DNA from: Azorinus chamasolen
Taxonomy: Eukaryota; Mollusca; Bivalvia; Cardiida; Solecurtidae
NCBI GenBank assembly: GCA_963576725.1
Contig: OY755239.1
Location: 62,662,953-62,726,952 of the forward strand
Length of the DNA: 64,000 nt
Reading direction: 5' to 3'
Shown: piece after piece, positions 50,830 through 61,175 of the stretch
Position numbering within the stretch: position 1 is the stretch's first letter
Layout: each line of letters opens with the position of its first letter
Program-made: the position numbers and the translations under genes
Notes under the pieces: model-generated
The model's input: only the letters and a program-made list of their open reading frames with translations
Database searches by the model: none
Told to the model about the DNA's origin: nothing

Positions 50830-51400
50830 TCAATATGTAGTGTCAAGCATGTAGTCTCTATCTCATGTCAAGTATGTAGTCTCTATCTCATGTCAAGTAT
50901 GTAGTCTCTATCTCATGTCAAGTATGTAGTCTCTGTCTCATGTCAAGTATGTAGTCTCTTGTCAAGTATGTAGTCTCTTATCAAGTATGTAGTTTCTATC
51001 TCATGTAAAGTATGTAGTCTCTTGGCAAGTATGTAGTCTCTTGTCAAGTATGTAGTCTCTATCTCATGTCAAGTATGTAGTCTCTCCCTCATGTAAAGTA
51101 TGCAGTCTCTATCTCATGTCAGGTGTGTAGTCTCTATCTCATATCATGTATGTAATCTCTGTAGATCATGTATGTAGTCTCTGTCTCATATCATGTATAT
51201 AGTCTCTGTCTCATGTCAAGTATTTACAGTCTCTATCTCATATCAAGTATGTAATCTCTATCTCATGTAAAGTATGTAGTCTCTATCTCATGTCAAGTAT
51301 ATGCAGTCTCTATCTCATATCATGTATGTAGTCTCTGTCTCATATCATGTATGTAGTCTCTGTCTCATGTCAAGTATATGCAGTCTCTATCTCTACTATT
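50830..51400. repeat. ~25-bp minisatellite, ~20+ units
   Basis: Units of TCATGTCAAGTATGTAGTCT then CTATC, with shorter 16-bp variants (TTGTCAAGTATGTAGTCTC). Divergence rises towards the right. Confidence 0.93.
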
Positions 51401-51425
51401 TCAAAACTTATAGTCAACTCTTTAG

Positions 51426-51616
51426 TTCTACCCCATATTATTCATGTAAGAAATAATGACATTATGAATATTATTACATTATTGTTATGGTGGCAGTTGA
51501 ACACAGGAATTTGTGTCATATGAAAACAATGACCCTGATCAGATGGTTCCTATAGGATCTGTTCCTACTCTGTTTACAAATGCGTTTAAAGGCATCTCGA
51601 TGGAGTAAAGGGTTAA
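51426..51616 (-). mobile_element. HpA2 MITE, left arm shortened
   Basis: ACCCCATATTATTCATG start and GGAGTAAAGGGTTAA end. AACAATGACCCTGATCAGAT, apex GTTCCTATAGGATC, TCTACTCTGTTT-like right side. Confidence 0.7.
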
Positions 51617-51857
51617 TGTATCAGACAGACAAACAATCCGACAAACAGTAAACAAAAAATATATATAACTAAATCTTGAGGGCATAAAATAGAAAAAAGA
51701 GAAGCTTATTTCCATGGTAATCATAATAAGATCTGTAAGCAAATAGGATAGACCTTGTTAAACCTGTCTGACCTTGGCTTAATCTCTTTTCAAAGGAGGG
51801 GCTTCCCAAAGTTAAGGTTATAAGAACATTTCAAGTCGTGTTTTAATATGTTGAGTA

Positions 51858-52062
51858 CAGTAAAACCTCTCTATAACGGCCACTAAAGTGTGTTAATTAT
51901 TTGATATTTAGGGCAGGTGGTCGCTTAAAGTAAGGTGAAATTAAAACAGAACGCTCCTATAGGAGCGTTCAGTTTTTACTTTCACATTGCTTTAAGCAGC
52001 CATCTCGCTTTAACAGAAAATACTTGAAGTAATTTAGTGGCCGTTATAGAGAGGTTTTACTG
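51858..52062. mobile_element. HpF2 MITE, intact
   Basis: CAGTAAAACCTCTCTATAAC start and GTTATAGAGAGGTTTTACTG end, TA flanks. Hairpin TTAAAGTAAGGTGAAATTAA, apex ACGCTCCTATAGGAGCGT. Confidence 0.88.
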
Positions 52063-52099
52063 TAGTACATAGAGGATCTTACATGAGTGTTCATTACAA

Positions 52100-52202
52100 A
52101 TTGTTTTTATGAAACGAGTATACTATAATTATATGACACGAGCTTTAGCGAGTATCATATTCATTATAGTAAACGAGTTTCGTGAAAACAATTCGTAATT
52201 AA
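52100..52202. repeat. Palindrome with CGAGC/GCGAG apex
   Basis: Arms AAATTGTTTTTATGAAACGA and TCGTGAAAACAATTCGTAA, inner stem ATACTATAATTATATGACA with TATCATATTCATTATAGTA, apex ACGAGCTTTAGCGAGT. The apex resembles the one at 45.47 kb. Confidence 0.75.
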
Positions 52203-52259
52203 CACAATGGTTTCATCAGATGACCTTTGCAGATGCGTCACTATAAGGGAATGGGTTAA
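52200..52259 (+). mobile_element. HpB right-end remnant
   Basis: ACACAATGGTTTCATCAGAT to AAGGGAATGGGTTAA. It directly follows the palindrome; the left three quarters are missing. Confidence 0.6.
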
Positions 52260-52738
52260 TTGAAAATAATAATATACATGTATTAGCATCAGGCAGAACC
52301 CTAGTTACTGGCATCTGGATTCCCAACTACAAAGAAAAGTTAAAATTCGGACACTCAATGTCCCCTCTCCACTAGTTTGTGAAGCGGATGTCCAATTTGG
52401 CGCCATTTTGATAACATTAAATTAGACTGACACAAAAGCAAATAGTATAGATCCTGACACAACTCGTATTTTTTAGGAGCAATTTGGTATAGGTCTGTAC
52501 TATCTGCCCAATTGTGTGTCTTCGGGTAATTAGGATAATAACAACACTCAATCTGACATATTTTGCCCTTGAAGCAGACGATAAGTACATAAGCAGACCG
52601 TTTCACTCCATTCTCCTGCTGGTAGCTCATTATCCTACCAGCTGGCATGCTACCCTGGTATTTACCTCGCGCGTGAACTAGGAATATTAACAACGTCATT
52701 GTTAATTTCACAAATTAAAGACAGTATTTTAACCCTTT
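52260..52738. other. Mostly unrecognised; possible worn HpA hairpin
   Basis: AAGCAAATAGTATAGATCCT and GGTATAGGTCTGTACTATCT near 52435-52505 may be a decayed hairpin element. The 118-codon minus-strand ORF (52355-52711) crosses it and has no recognisable domain. Confidence 0.3.
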
Positions 52739-52950
52739 CCCTGGTCTGTGTTTATTACAAATTTCATTACCTACTGAATATTCATGGACAAAATAATTAT
52801 AATGAAATATAGAAGGTGATACATTGTAGCCATTTTAGAAAGTAAAGAAACAAATCTATCAAATTTTATTAGCAAACAGAGCAGACCCTGATTAGACGAC
52901 TCCTCTGTTTGCAAATGCGTGAAAACACGTTTGTGTGAGGAAAGGGTTAA
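52739..52950 (-). mobile_element. HpA1 MITE with deleted right arm
   Basis: TTAACCCTTTCCCTGGTC start and TGAGGAAAGGGTTAA end. The apex GACGACTCC runs straight to TCTGTTTGCAAATGC. Confidence 0.8.
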
Positions 52951-53018
52951 GCCATTTTAACGAACTGTCTTTGAGAAGGCTTTTGTTTTTTCACGCGGAG
53001 AGGCACGGCAGGACTTTT

Positions 53019-53460
53019 CAACCTCATAGGCTATTTTAAGACATAACTCTTTGAACAAATCTGCTGGAAAGGAGCATTTATTAGAAAAAAGGAAAACGAG
53101 AATAACTTACGATATATACTTCCTTTCAGCATATAAACAAACGATTTATGTAAGTTTTGGACAGTTATAAAAACGTTGCAAATAGAGACAATCACTTTAA
53201 ATATAAAGTTTGAAACTGTTTCCATATTTATTGCGTTTTTGTGAGAGATAGAGAAATACAGTGAGAAAGAGTTCAGTGAGGGGGGGGGGGGGGGGGGGGG
53301 GAGAACAACTGTCTTTTGTACTACAGGTAAATAGTCTTAAACTCATTGCAACAAACAAAGCATTTGCTCTTATGGAACGGGTGCTCTGTTTATCACAATG
53401 GTTTCAAACAGTGTTTTTTACAGAAGCGTCAAAAGGCGTCAAGATCAGGGAATGGGTTAA
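53019..53460 (+). mobile_element. HpB MITE split by ~240 unrelated bases
   Basis: The left part at about 53019-53095 is CTCATAGGCTATTTTAAGAC...AAAAAAGGAAAA. The right part at about 53338-53460 is the hairpin with apex TTTGCTCTTATGGAACGG, to GGGAATGGGTTAA. The insert includes the poly-G run. Confidence 0.6.
53280..53301. repeat. Poly-G run of about 22
   Basis: Uninterrupted G tract followed by GAGAACAAC. It could form a quadruplex and will be prone to length error in sequencing. Confidence 0.9.
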
Positions 53461-53639
53461 AACAATCGCGTAATTAACAAGAGGTCCGCAAAGCAGAGCT
53501 ATTTATGCCCGAAGGCGGGTAATAAATTCTGTTCATCACGATATTTTGTTCAGTTAATCAGTTCACTATTCAAAGCAAGAGAGCGGAAGGGATTTTGCTA
53601 ATAGAAATCAGGAAAGAAATGGTGAGATAATCCAATAAC

Positions 53640-53830
53640 TGGTACTCGCACAGTTGCGGTTTGTGTAAGCGACTCACTGCCTGCGGTTGGGTAAGGTTTC
53701 TGTCATATTTCAAAATCGCTTCACCAAACCCTATGATCTGTGTTCACAACATCGGGTTTGGTGCAGAAATGACGATTTTATTATTTGAATACGCACCTTT
53801 GTCCGTTCACGTATAACAAAGTTACAGATG
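53640..53830 (+). mobile_element. HpG MITE, degraded
   Basis: CAAAATCGCTTCACCAAACC, CTATGATCTGTGTTCACAAC, ATCGGGTTTGGTGCAGAAAT, then GAATACGCACCTTTGTCCG. The hairpin inner part is lost. Confidence 0.6.
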
Positions 53831-53869
53831 AGTTCACAGACAGACAGACAGATAGATAGACGCCCAATG

Positions 53870-53990
53870 CCAAACATGAATCTTTATAGTCAATATGACA
53901 AACAGTTTGGATCCGCATTATGCGGCGTCTCATCTGGATCCAAACTGTTTGCATAGGTAATCACAGTTTTGCCGCTAGCGTACAAATAAT
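53870..53990 (-). mobile_element. HpC MITE, hairpin half
   Basis: CAAACAGTTTGGATCCGC, a short ATTATGCGG apex, then CGTCTCATCTGGATCCAAAC and GGTAATCACAGTTTTGCCGC. The left end is missing. Confidence 0.6.
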
Positions 53991-53993
53991 TAA

Positions 53994-54313
53994 GAGGGAC
54001 ATTTATAATTTATTATTTATAACTCATTAGCTATAATTTATAACTTACTATTTATCACTTGCTCTTCGGTACTCTTTATGACGGGAAAATTTCGGTTGAT
54101 AAAAATGATAAAAAAAACTATGAAACTTTAAAACATAGCTCCTTTAGCTCCTTATCACCTTGCTCACTAGTTATCGTTTGATTCTCCCGCCATATGTGTA
54201 TCCCATAAATGACAGGGTATTATAAGTTGTACATGTAGTTATAAATAAGCAATAACTAATAAGTAATACATTATAAGCAATCAATTATAAATCATAAATA
54301 ATAAATGTCCCTC
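53994..54313. repeat. AT-rich inverted repeat, ~320 bp
   Basis: Ends GAGGGACATTTATAA and ATAAATGTCCCTC. The arms are imperfect runs of TTTATAACTTACT- and ATAAATAAGCAATAAC-like sequence for about 75 bases. No ORF and no clear target duplication. Possibly another MITE family. Confidence 0.6.
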
Positions 54314-54486
54314 CAGGGCTTCCGTAAGTTTTTGACACTTTAGTAAATATATGATAAATGTACACTTACTTCCACTGTTAATGTAAATTCTCTCAACGAC
54401 AGCAACCTAAGATAATCTTTCAGGCTGGTGGTATAACTTAAGTCATAAAAATATATACGATCATGATAAATTGCTTTTTGCCGTCA

Positions 54487-54723
54487 TTAACCCATTCCCT
54501 GATATTAACGACTTTTGATGACTCTTTGTAAAAGTCACTTTGTGAAACCATTGTGATAAATAGAGCATTTGCTCCTATAGGAGTAAATGCTCTATTTATC
54601 ACAATGGTTTCAAACTACAAACTTCTAAAAAATTCATTTTCTCTAGCTAATGCTCCTTTTCGGTAGACTTATTCAAATAGGTTGTATCTAAAAATACCCC
54701 ATGAGGTACATGTAATGGGTTAA
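54487..54723 (-). mobile_element. HpB MITE
   Basis: TTAACCCATTCCCTGATATT start and TGTAATGGGTTAA end. Near-perfect hairpin with apex GCTCCTATAGGAGT. Confidence 0.87.
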
Positions 54724-54829
54724 GTGTTATACATGCTAAGTACTGACCAAACGGTGGAGAACAAAATCGTATGGTCCCTTAAAAGGCACATGGGCAAAGT
54801 TTACATTGCTTGCATTACTAAATACTAAA

Positions 54830-55500
54830 TAGCATATTACATGTAGTTACCATTAATAAACACTATTATAGTTTCCATTAACATATAACATTTAGTTTCT
54901 AATTAAACAAAATTTTAATACCGCTTATTAGTTTCCATTAACAGATACTATCTTAATTTCCATTACAAAATATAATCTTAGTTTCCATTAACAAATATAC
55001 TATCTTAGTTTCCGTTACAAAAAAACCCAAACTCATCTTAGTTTCAATTAACAAATACTATCTAAGTTTCCATTACAAAATATCATATCAGTTTCTAGTA
55101 ACAAATACTATCTTAGTTTCCGTTACGTACAAACTATCTTAGTTTCTATTAACAAATACTATCTTAGTTTCCGTTACAAATTATCTTTTTAGTTTCCATT
55201 AACAAAATTTCAATACTATCTTAGTTTCCATTACAAAATATCTTAGTTTCTATTAACAAATACTATCTTAGTTTCCATTACAAAATATCATCTTAGTTTC
55301 TATTAACAAATACTATCTTTGTTTCCACTATCTTACGAGAAGTTTCCATGAACAAATAATACTATCTCAATTTCCATTAACGAATACGGTCTTAGTTTAC
55401 AATACAAAATATCATCTTCGTGTCCATTAAAAATCTTAGTTTCCATTAATCAATATTATCTTAGTTTCTATTAAGAAAGACCATCTTAGTTTCACCTCGA
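54830..55500. repeat. ~25-bp degenerate minisatellite
   Basis: About 25 units around CTTAGTTTCCATTAACAAAT then ACTAT, alternating with a shorter TTACAAAATATCAT form. Divergence between units is much higher than in the other arrays. Confidence 0.9.
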
Positions 55501-55899
55501 CATCGTGTTCAACATCAATATCTAACACCTTAGAAGAATCTGCGACTGCCTTAGGACAATTCGTTACAGAAAAAACTTAACTCGGAATTCTACCAGAGAA
55601 TAACTTAGATACTTATAGGCAATCTTAATAATAATGATTGAAAATACCAAATACCAGGTTTTATGACATTATTGAAAATATACGTTAATCGCAAGTACTT
55701 CTTCTTTAAAATTAAAACGAAAGTTTACTCAATATGCTTAAGGATAAACAAACCCCCTACAAAGCATTAATAGATTTGTTACAATTTACTTGAAAATACG
55801 GACATAAAAGGGATTAGTAGAGAGGTCTGATTGGATTTTAATCATTGTGAGCAAAGAACGGCAAAGCAGCAAATGCTTCATCATACATGTTCCCCCCTA
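55501..55899. other. Mostly unique; HpF3-end fragment
   Basis: 55582-55625 (GGAATTCTACCAGAGAATAA then CTTAGATACTTATAGGCA) is an HpF3 end piece. No gene recognised. Confidence 0.35.
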
Positions 55900-56130
55900 T
55901 TAACCCTTTCCTACATTATTACGCCTTTCTATGCCTCTGTAAAGTTACTTTTTAAAACCATTGTGACAAACAGAGCATTTGCTCCAGAGCAAATGCTCTA
56001 CATGTATATATCACAATGGTTTCAAAACTAAACAATATCCAATTTTTCCTTTTCTCTAGTTAATGCTCCTTTTCGGTAGATTTATTCAAAGAGGTTGGAT
56101 TTAAAAATATCCTATGATGGTATTGGTTAA
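55900..56130 (-). mobile_element. HpB MITE
   Basis: TTAACCCTTTCCTACATTAT start and GATGGTATTGGTTAA end. Apex TTTGCTCCAGAGCAAA. The right arm has a short TACATGTA insert. Confidence 0.8.
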
Positions 56131-56189
56131 GTAAAGTGGTTAATATCACTGGCAACCAATGCGTGATAATAAACGTTTGCAATGAACAC

Positions 56190-56417
56190 AGCGCCATTGG
56201 CAGAAACACAGTAGAGTAAAAGAGAAGACCCAGATCAGACGGATCCGGCTCCTGTAGGAGGCGTCTGATCAGGGTCTGCTCTGTTCGCTTATAGAAAAAA
56301 AATCAGATTTTACAGTTTCTATCAATACCAAAAATTCCTATGTTCATATCACATTATTAAAATTAACTTTACATATACATGGCGTCATTTTGTCTTACAT
56401 GAATATTAAATTGGGTC
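56190..56417 (+). mobile_element. HpA2 MITE, ends worn
   Basis: AGAAGACCCAGATCAGACGG, then ATCCGGCTCCTGTAGGAGGC with a six-base duplication, GTCTGATCAGGGTCTGCTCT, and A2 internal sequence to TTACATGAATATT. Termini decayed. Confidence 0.65.
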
Positions 56418-56795
56418 AAAACATACCCATATTCAAATAAATGTTATATTCCGGAACCTGGATATACCATCCTAAGTTTAATCTAAAAAACACATGGGGT
56501 ATATAAATGATTTTAAAACGCCCCGTTTCATCTTGTTTTATTAAACCCAGGCGTAACAAAACCGAGCCGTGTTTATCGTTGCCGTTAATTTGCACGTGCC
56601 TTTGATTGACTTCTTACGAGCAATAACTAATATGATTTCGTAATGATAACAGTTTGTAAGTACTGCTGTGTTGTATACACTAATGACTACAGTCAGGCCA
56701 AAATACCATCGAAACAAGGGGGCCACGCTCACCTGATATAGAGGTCACCGGGTCCAAAATGCTGCAAATAATATCTTAATCATAATAGTTTTTGT
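56418..56795. other. No recognised feature
   Basis: Unique-looking; no ORF with a recognisable product. Confidence 0.4.
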
Positions 56796-57042
56796 TTAAC
56801 CTTTTCCCTGTTCTATGTTTATTCCAAATTTCAATATCTAATCAATATTTATGGAAAAAATAGTAATAATGAAATATGGAAGGTGGGACATTGTAGCCAT
56901 TCTAGCAAGTAAAGAAACCAATCTTTCGAATTCCATTAGCAAACAAAGCAGACCCTGATCAGACGGCTCCTTCTGCCGTCTGATCTGAGTCTACTCTGTT
57001 TGCAAATGCGTGAAAACACATTTATATGAAGGAAAGGGTTAA
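56796..57042 (-). mobile_element. HpA1 MITE with short apex
   Basis: TTAACCTTTTCCCTGTTC start and GAAGGAAAGGGTTAA end. The apex is ACGGCTCCTTCTGCCGT. Confidence 0.82.
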
Positions 57043-57099
57043 GAACAGCCATATTTAGACTGCTTATTTCCATAATGACAGTCGTGTTTTATCATGTGA

Positions 57100-57290
57100 A
57101 ATAAGTTTCGCTAATACGATCATTAAAAAAGAAGTACATGTATATATTTTGTTTTATTTTTAAACCAGGCAGTAACTTAACGCAGTACAAAACGCTTGTA
57201 GGAGCTTCTTCATGTATTGCTTATGCCCTGCATTAAGCAATTACCTGCTTTTACAGACTCTCAAGTTAAATTATGGGGTCGAATTAGCGC
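57100..57290. mobile_element. HpF MITE, degraded
   Basis: AAGTTTCGCTAATACGATCA at the left and GGGGTCGAATTAGCGCGC at the right. Hairpin GGCAGTAACTTAACGCAG with ACGCTTGTAGGAGCTTC. Termini decayed. Confidence 0.55.
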
Positions 57291-57511
57291 GCTATTTCTC
57301 CTATGTAAACGCTTTTTCACCATGCAAACAGAGTAGACCCAGATCAGACGGCTCTCGTATGGGTCTGCTCTGTTTGCTTATGAACTAATATAGACATGAC
57401 TCATTCTACAGTTTCTACCACAATAAAATGTCTTGTTAATATGGCTAATTAATGTTCATACAGGCATTTTCTCTTACATGTACATGAATATTCATGAGGA
57501 GAGGGGATAAT
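57290..57511 (+). mobile_element. HpA MITE with deleted apex
   Basis: TATTTCTCCTATGTAAACGC start and GAGGAGAGGGGATAA end. The left arm reaches GACGGCTCTC, then GTATGGGTCTGCTCTGTTTG. Confidence 0.7.
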
Positions 57512-57618
57512 GAATCTGGGAGATTATCAACAAAGTAAGGTGTATTATAAATCAGAACAGTACTTCAGCTTAACTCTTTAGCTATTTATGGAAACTGGCC
57601 AGTCCTCGGCGGCAATGT

Positions 57619-57862
57619 TTAACCCTTTCACCGCCAATGTCGCATAAATGCACCGCGACAAATAGTGCAGTCCCAGATCAAACGCCGTCTTCATGGCGGC
57701 GTCTGATCAGGGACTTCACGTTTTGTCTCAATCTCTATTTCTATACATGTGCTTTATTCCTTTTAAATTTGCATTTATTTATCTCATTTCCTTATTGTAC
57801 CAAATGATTTTACAAAATTGGATTGCAGACGAAAAGTAGAAGTTTGGCGCCAAAAGAGTTAA
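57619..57862 (+). mobile_element. HpD MITE, intact
   Basis: TTAACCCTTTCACCGCCAAT start and GGCGCCAAAAGAGTTAA end. Hairpin CCCAGATCAAACGCCGTC with CATGGCGGCGTCTGATCAGG. Confidence 0.88.
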
Positions 57863-57868
57863 CAGAGG

Positions 57869-58030
57869 TCCAGATACATTTTCAGGAATATCCTCTTTAT
57901 TTCTCCACAAAACCCTATGTTGTGATCACTCTTTAGAATCGTCTCTTCTAAAGAGTGGTCACAACAGAGAGTATGGTGGAGGAATGGCGAATTCAGTACT
58001 TGAGTACACACCGTTATCTGGTTTTCTGTT
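57869..58030 (+). mobile_element. HpG MITE
   Basis: GTCCAGATACATTTTCAGG start, TTTCTCCACAAAACCCTATG, apex ATCGTCTCTTCTAAAGAG, counter-arm GTGGTCACAACAGAGAG, and ACACACCGTTATCTG end. Inner right arm shortened. Confidence 0.65.
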
Positions 58031-58362
58031 TCACACTATTTATAAATTATAGCGCAAAGACCATTGGCTGATAATCAACCAGGGCACCATTCTGTAAAGT
58101 TATTTAAAATCGGTCCAGCACATTCAGAAAATGGAAAACACGCCAAACCTCTGTTGGCAAATATTTCCAATATGAAACTAATTGTGAGAAATTTAGTACG
58201 CAGCTCAAAGGGAATATCTGCAATATTTTGACACGGGACGTCCAGTGTTAGGGAAGATTTTCAATTTTAGCCGGTTTTAAACAACGATTTCAAGAAATTT
58301 TATTGCAATTGGAATATTTCGTTTAGAAGATGATGTTCTTCAAAGTAGTTATTGACAAAGAC
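58031..58362. other. No recognised feature
   Basis: Unique-looking AT-rich sequence. Confidence 0.4.
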
Positions 58363-58591
58363 TTTACCCTTTCCCTGCTATAAAAAATAATGACGTCATG
58401 AACATGTATTAGCTTTATTATAATGGCATATTACACAGGCAATTTGATATTAGTAGGCATTTTAGAGTCAGATCAATTATAATAATTTCATAAGCAAACG
58501 GAGCAGATCCTGATCAGATAGGAGCTGCCTGATCTGGGTCTACTCTGTTTGCAAAAGCGTGAAAGGGCGTTTATATGAAGAAAAGGGTTAA
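58363..58591 (-). mobile_element. HpA MITE with partly deleted left arm
   Basis: TTTACCCTTTCCCTGC start and GAAGAAAAGGGTTAA end. AGCAGATCCTGATCAGATAG runs directly into GAGCTGCCTGATCTGGG. Confidence 0.75.
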
Positions 58592-58765
58592 ACCCTATCA
58601 TAGCACTTCGTGCAAGGAATACATTCAAGCAATATAGGCCCCCTACATATTGATGATGTTTTATTACGTATATGTCTAAACACTTTATACGGTTCTATGC
58701 ACAATCATTCTATACCGTTAAAGTCGTCTATGACATTTGCTCGAAAGAACATCGTGGTTAATATA

Positions 58766-59085
58766 CAGTTGAACTTCGATAACTCGAACCTCAAGGGGAC
58801 TAGACAAATTAGTTCGAGATAACAGAAGTTCGAGTTATCCGATTTCCAATCTAAACAATGTCTCGAGTTCACAGCTAAAAACAGGTCTAAAGTAATGCTG
58901 AAATCTCTTGTAGGAGCTTTCAGCAGTACTTTAGACCTGTATTAAGCTGCAAAATACGTTTCTAGATATCTGCAGCGATACAGTTTAGAGCATTTCTGTA
59001 TTGTAAGTTTAGGGAGAGCTGGCATTTTTGTTCGAGTTATCCCAAAGTTGAAGTTATCCGAGTTCAATATATCGAAATTCAACTG
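58766..59085. mobile_element. HpI MITE (pogo-like termini)
   Basis: CAGTTGAACTTCGATAACTC start and TATCGAAATTCAACTG end, with TA at 58764-58765 and 59086-59087. Subterminal GTTCGAGTTATCC repeats occur on both sides. The central hairpin CAGGTCTAAAGTAATGCTGA has counter-arm CAGTACTTTAGACCTG and apex CTCTTGTAGGAG. Confidence 0.85.
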
Positions 59086-59237
59086 TATAACTGAATCAAT
59101 GCATGTCAAAGACATTTCGTGGACACAAAATGCATCATTAAGAAGTTAATAATAAATGTTAAGGCTACAGCACAATCATGCAATTTGTGCATGGATGCAA
59201 CCTCATTGATTGACGTATTGAATCCTCAATCCTTTTT

Positions 59238-59430
59238 CATGCTAAGCGTGATCTAATATCTTACATGTAAACAGCTTAGATCCAGATGAGACGCCGAGTA
59301 ACTCGGCGTCTCATTTGGATCCAAGCTGTTTGAAACCCAGTCAGGAGTTTGAACGAATCAAAACTCAGCAAAATGTTCAGCAGATCGGAAATCGAGCGGT
59401 CATTAATATCTCAGCGTGATAAGAGCTAGC
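59238..59430 (+). mobile_element. HpC MITE, divergent subfamily
   Basis: TGCTAAGCGTGATC at the left and GCGTGATAAGAGCTA at the right. Near-perfect hairpin AACAGCTTAGATCCAGATGA, apex GCCGAGTAACTCGGC. The right end overlaps the start of the following HpE. Confidence 0.7.
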
Positions 59431-59637
59431 CCTTACAACGCTGAATTTTCAAGTGGACTATTCCAAAATTCAAACAGGTCAAGCTTACGGTGGATATTTA
59501 GGATTTTTTTTGCTCAAGGAAAAGTGTAACATGGCAAACAGTGTAGACCCTGATGAAAGGGCTCCTCTAGGAGAATCTAGGGTCTACACTGTTTGCAAAG
59601 GGCATTAGTGACTCGTGTCCAGCACTGTAAGGGTTAA
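59426..59637 (+). mobile_element. HpE MITE
   Basis: CTAGCCCTTACAACGCTGAA start and GCACTGTAAGGGTTAA end. AACAGTGTAGACCCTGATGA, apex GGGCTCCTCTAGGAG; the right apex stem is lost (AATCTAGGGTCTACAC). Confidence 0.82.
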
Positions 59638-59771
59638 AGCTGATTCTAATGAATCGTTTATTCTTTTTGAAGAACATTCTTGGTATATAGCTTTAGTCGA
59701 TTGGTGTATGCATGTAGTGTGGTAAGAATAACGTTCATCTTTTGAAGAAGCATAGTTCAAAGCAATAGATA

Positions 59772-59932
59772 AAAAGGTGCGTATTCAAGTAGTAAAATCA
59801 TAATTTCTCCACAAAACCTGTGTTGTGACCACCTTTGAAGAGGAAACATATGGTTTTGTAAATAAATAAAGAAGCTACATGTATTCTAGAAAAGGTTTTA
59901 ATTTACGCATCTTATCTGGGCTGCTAATGGTT
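59772..59932 (-). mobile_element. HpG MITE, hairpin decayed
   Basis: GGTGCGTATTCAAGTAGTAA, ATTTCTCCACAAAACC, GTTGTGACCACC, then GGTTTTAATTTACGCATCTT and ATCTGGGC. The counter-arm is largely missing. Confidence 0.6.
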
Positions 59933-59993
59933 GCTGTTTGTTGAGACTCTTTTACCAGCTGCACAAAACTGGTTTGATTGTTACTCTTGTATA

Positions 59994-60197
59994 CAGTAAA
60001 ACCTCTCTTAACCGGAATTCTAGTAGATAAGAATTTAGACACTTTTAGGCAGGTGGCTGCTTAATGCAGGGTGAAAGTCATGCAGAAAGCTCCTCTAGGA
60101 GCTTTCTGCATGACTTTCACCCTGCATTAAGCTGCCACCTGTCTCCAAGACCGATATTCATACTAAATTTAATGGCCGGTTAAGAGAGGTTATACTG
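59994..60197. mobile_element. HpF3 MITE, intact
   Basis: CAGTAAAACCTCTCTTAACC start and CCGGTTAAGAGAGGTTATAC near the end, TA flanks. Perfect ~46-bp arms beginning GGCAGGTGGCTGCTTAATGC, apex AGCTCCTCTAGGAGCT. Confidence 0.9.
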
Positions 60198-60651
60198 TAT
60201 TTGGAGTCATTATCAAGAGTTTAGTGTACGTCTTAAGTACCTAGCTTTGAATCGTGATAAAAGGAACTTCCGGGTCTAAAACCATCTGTAGGGTATATCT
60301 GAAGAAGTGAGAAAGTGGTGAGAAAAATGATTTGAGAAGGTTCACGGCGCTTTGAAACTATCTAGGTCATAACGCTGATTATTTTTGAAGCAAACACTAT
60401 TCTTAGGGATACAACAGATTGTACCTGTAATGTTTGTTGTATTGGGCATCGCGAGATTAGCACCAGATAACAAACCACCCGAGCATGCCAGCTTTGGCCA
60501 GAGAGTGCATGTTTATTTATCGCTTATTGTTTCCTGACTTATCCATTTCTCTCATATAAACCCTTTGCAAACAGGGCAGACCCATACAATTTGTATAAGT
60601 ACACTAGTTTAATTGACGTCTCATCTGGATCCAGATTATTAGAATATAATA
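60198..60651. other. Mostly unrecognised; HpA and HpC scraps
   Basis: ATAAACCCTTTGCAAACAGG (60556) is an HpA scrap. GACGTCTCATCTGGATCC (60616) is an HpC scrap. Confidence 0.4.
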
Positions 60652-60855
60652 CAATAAAAACCCTCTAATGCGACCATTAATGATTAAACATTTCTGTCTT
60701 TATAAGCAGGTGGCTGCTTAATGCAGGACGAAAGTTATGCAGAAAGCTCCTATAGGAGCTTTCTGCATAAATTTCGTCCTGCATTAAGCTGCCACTGGCC
60801 TCTGCCACCCAGAATTATGCCCTTTTTGGTGGTCGTATTACAGGGGGGCTTATAA
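60652..60855. mobile_element. HpF1 MITE
   Basis: CAATAAAAACCCTCTAATGC start and GTGGTCGTATTACAGGGGGG near the right end. Near-perfect hairpin TAATGCAGGACGAAAGTTAT, apex AGCTCCTATAGGAGCT. Confidence 0.82.
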
Positions 60856-60972
60856 TACATTTGTCTTAGCATTTCAAAGGCCATTTATCCACGGAGTATT
60901 GCTTCAGTGCTACGATATATGTAACAAGGTAATGGTAAGATAACATACTAGACACATGTCATATTTTCCCTA

Positions 60973-61175
60973 TTAACCCATTTGTGCCCAGCGATTTTTT
61001 TTTGAAAGTGGAAAGGTATATCACTGTTTAAATGTAGATTTCATTCAATACAAATGGGTGTAATAAATGCATGGATTTTAAATGACAACCAGTGACGACG
61101 TTACATGTAATAAGAGGGTTCCTCTAGAAGCTCTCTAATCTGTGTCTACCCAGTCATTTGCATAATGACAGCGAT
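60973..61175 (+). mobile_element. TTAA-type MITE fragment, family unclear
   Basis: TTAACCCATTTGTGCCCAGC start. A weak hairpin ATAAGAGGGTTCCTCTAGAA then GCTCTCTAATCTGTGTCTAC follows. The right terminus is not found. It may be a distinct TTAA family. Confidence 0.4.

Noticed and set aside
52355..52711. 118-codon minus-strand ORF
   Set aside because: It crosses a decayed repeat region and shows no domain or codon-bias signal.
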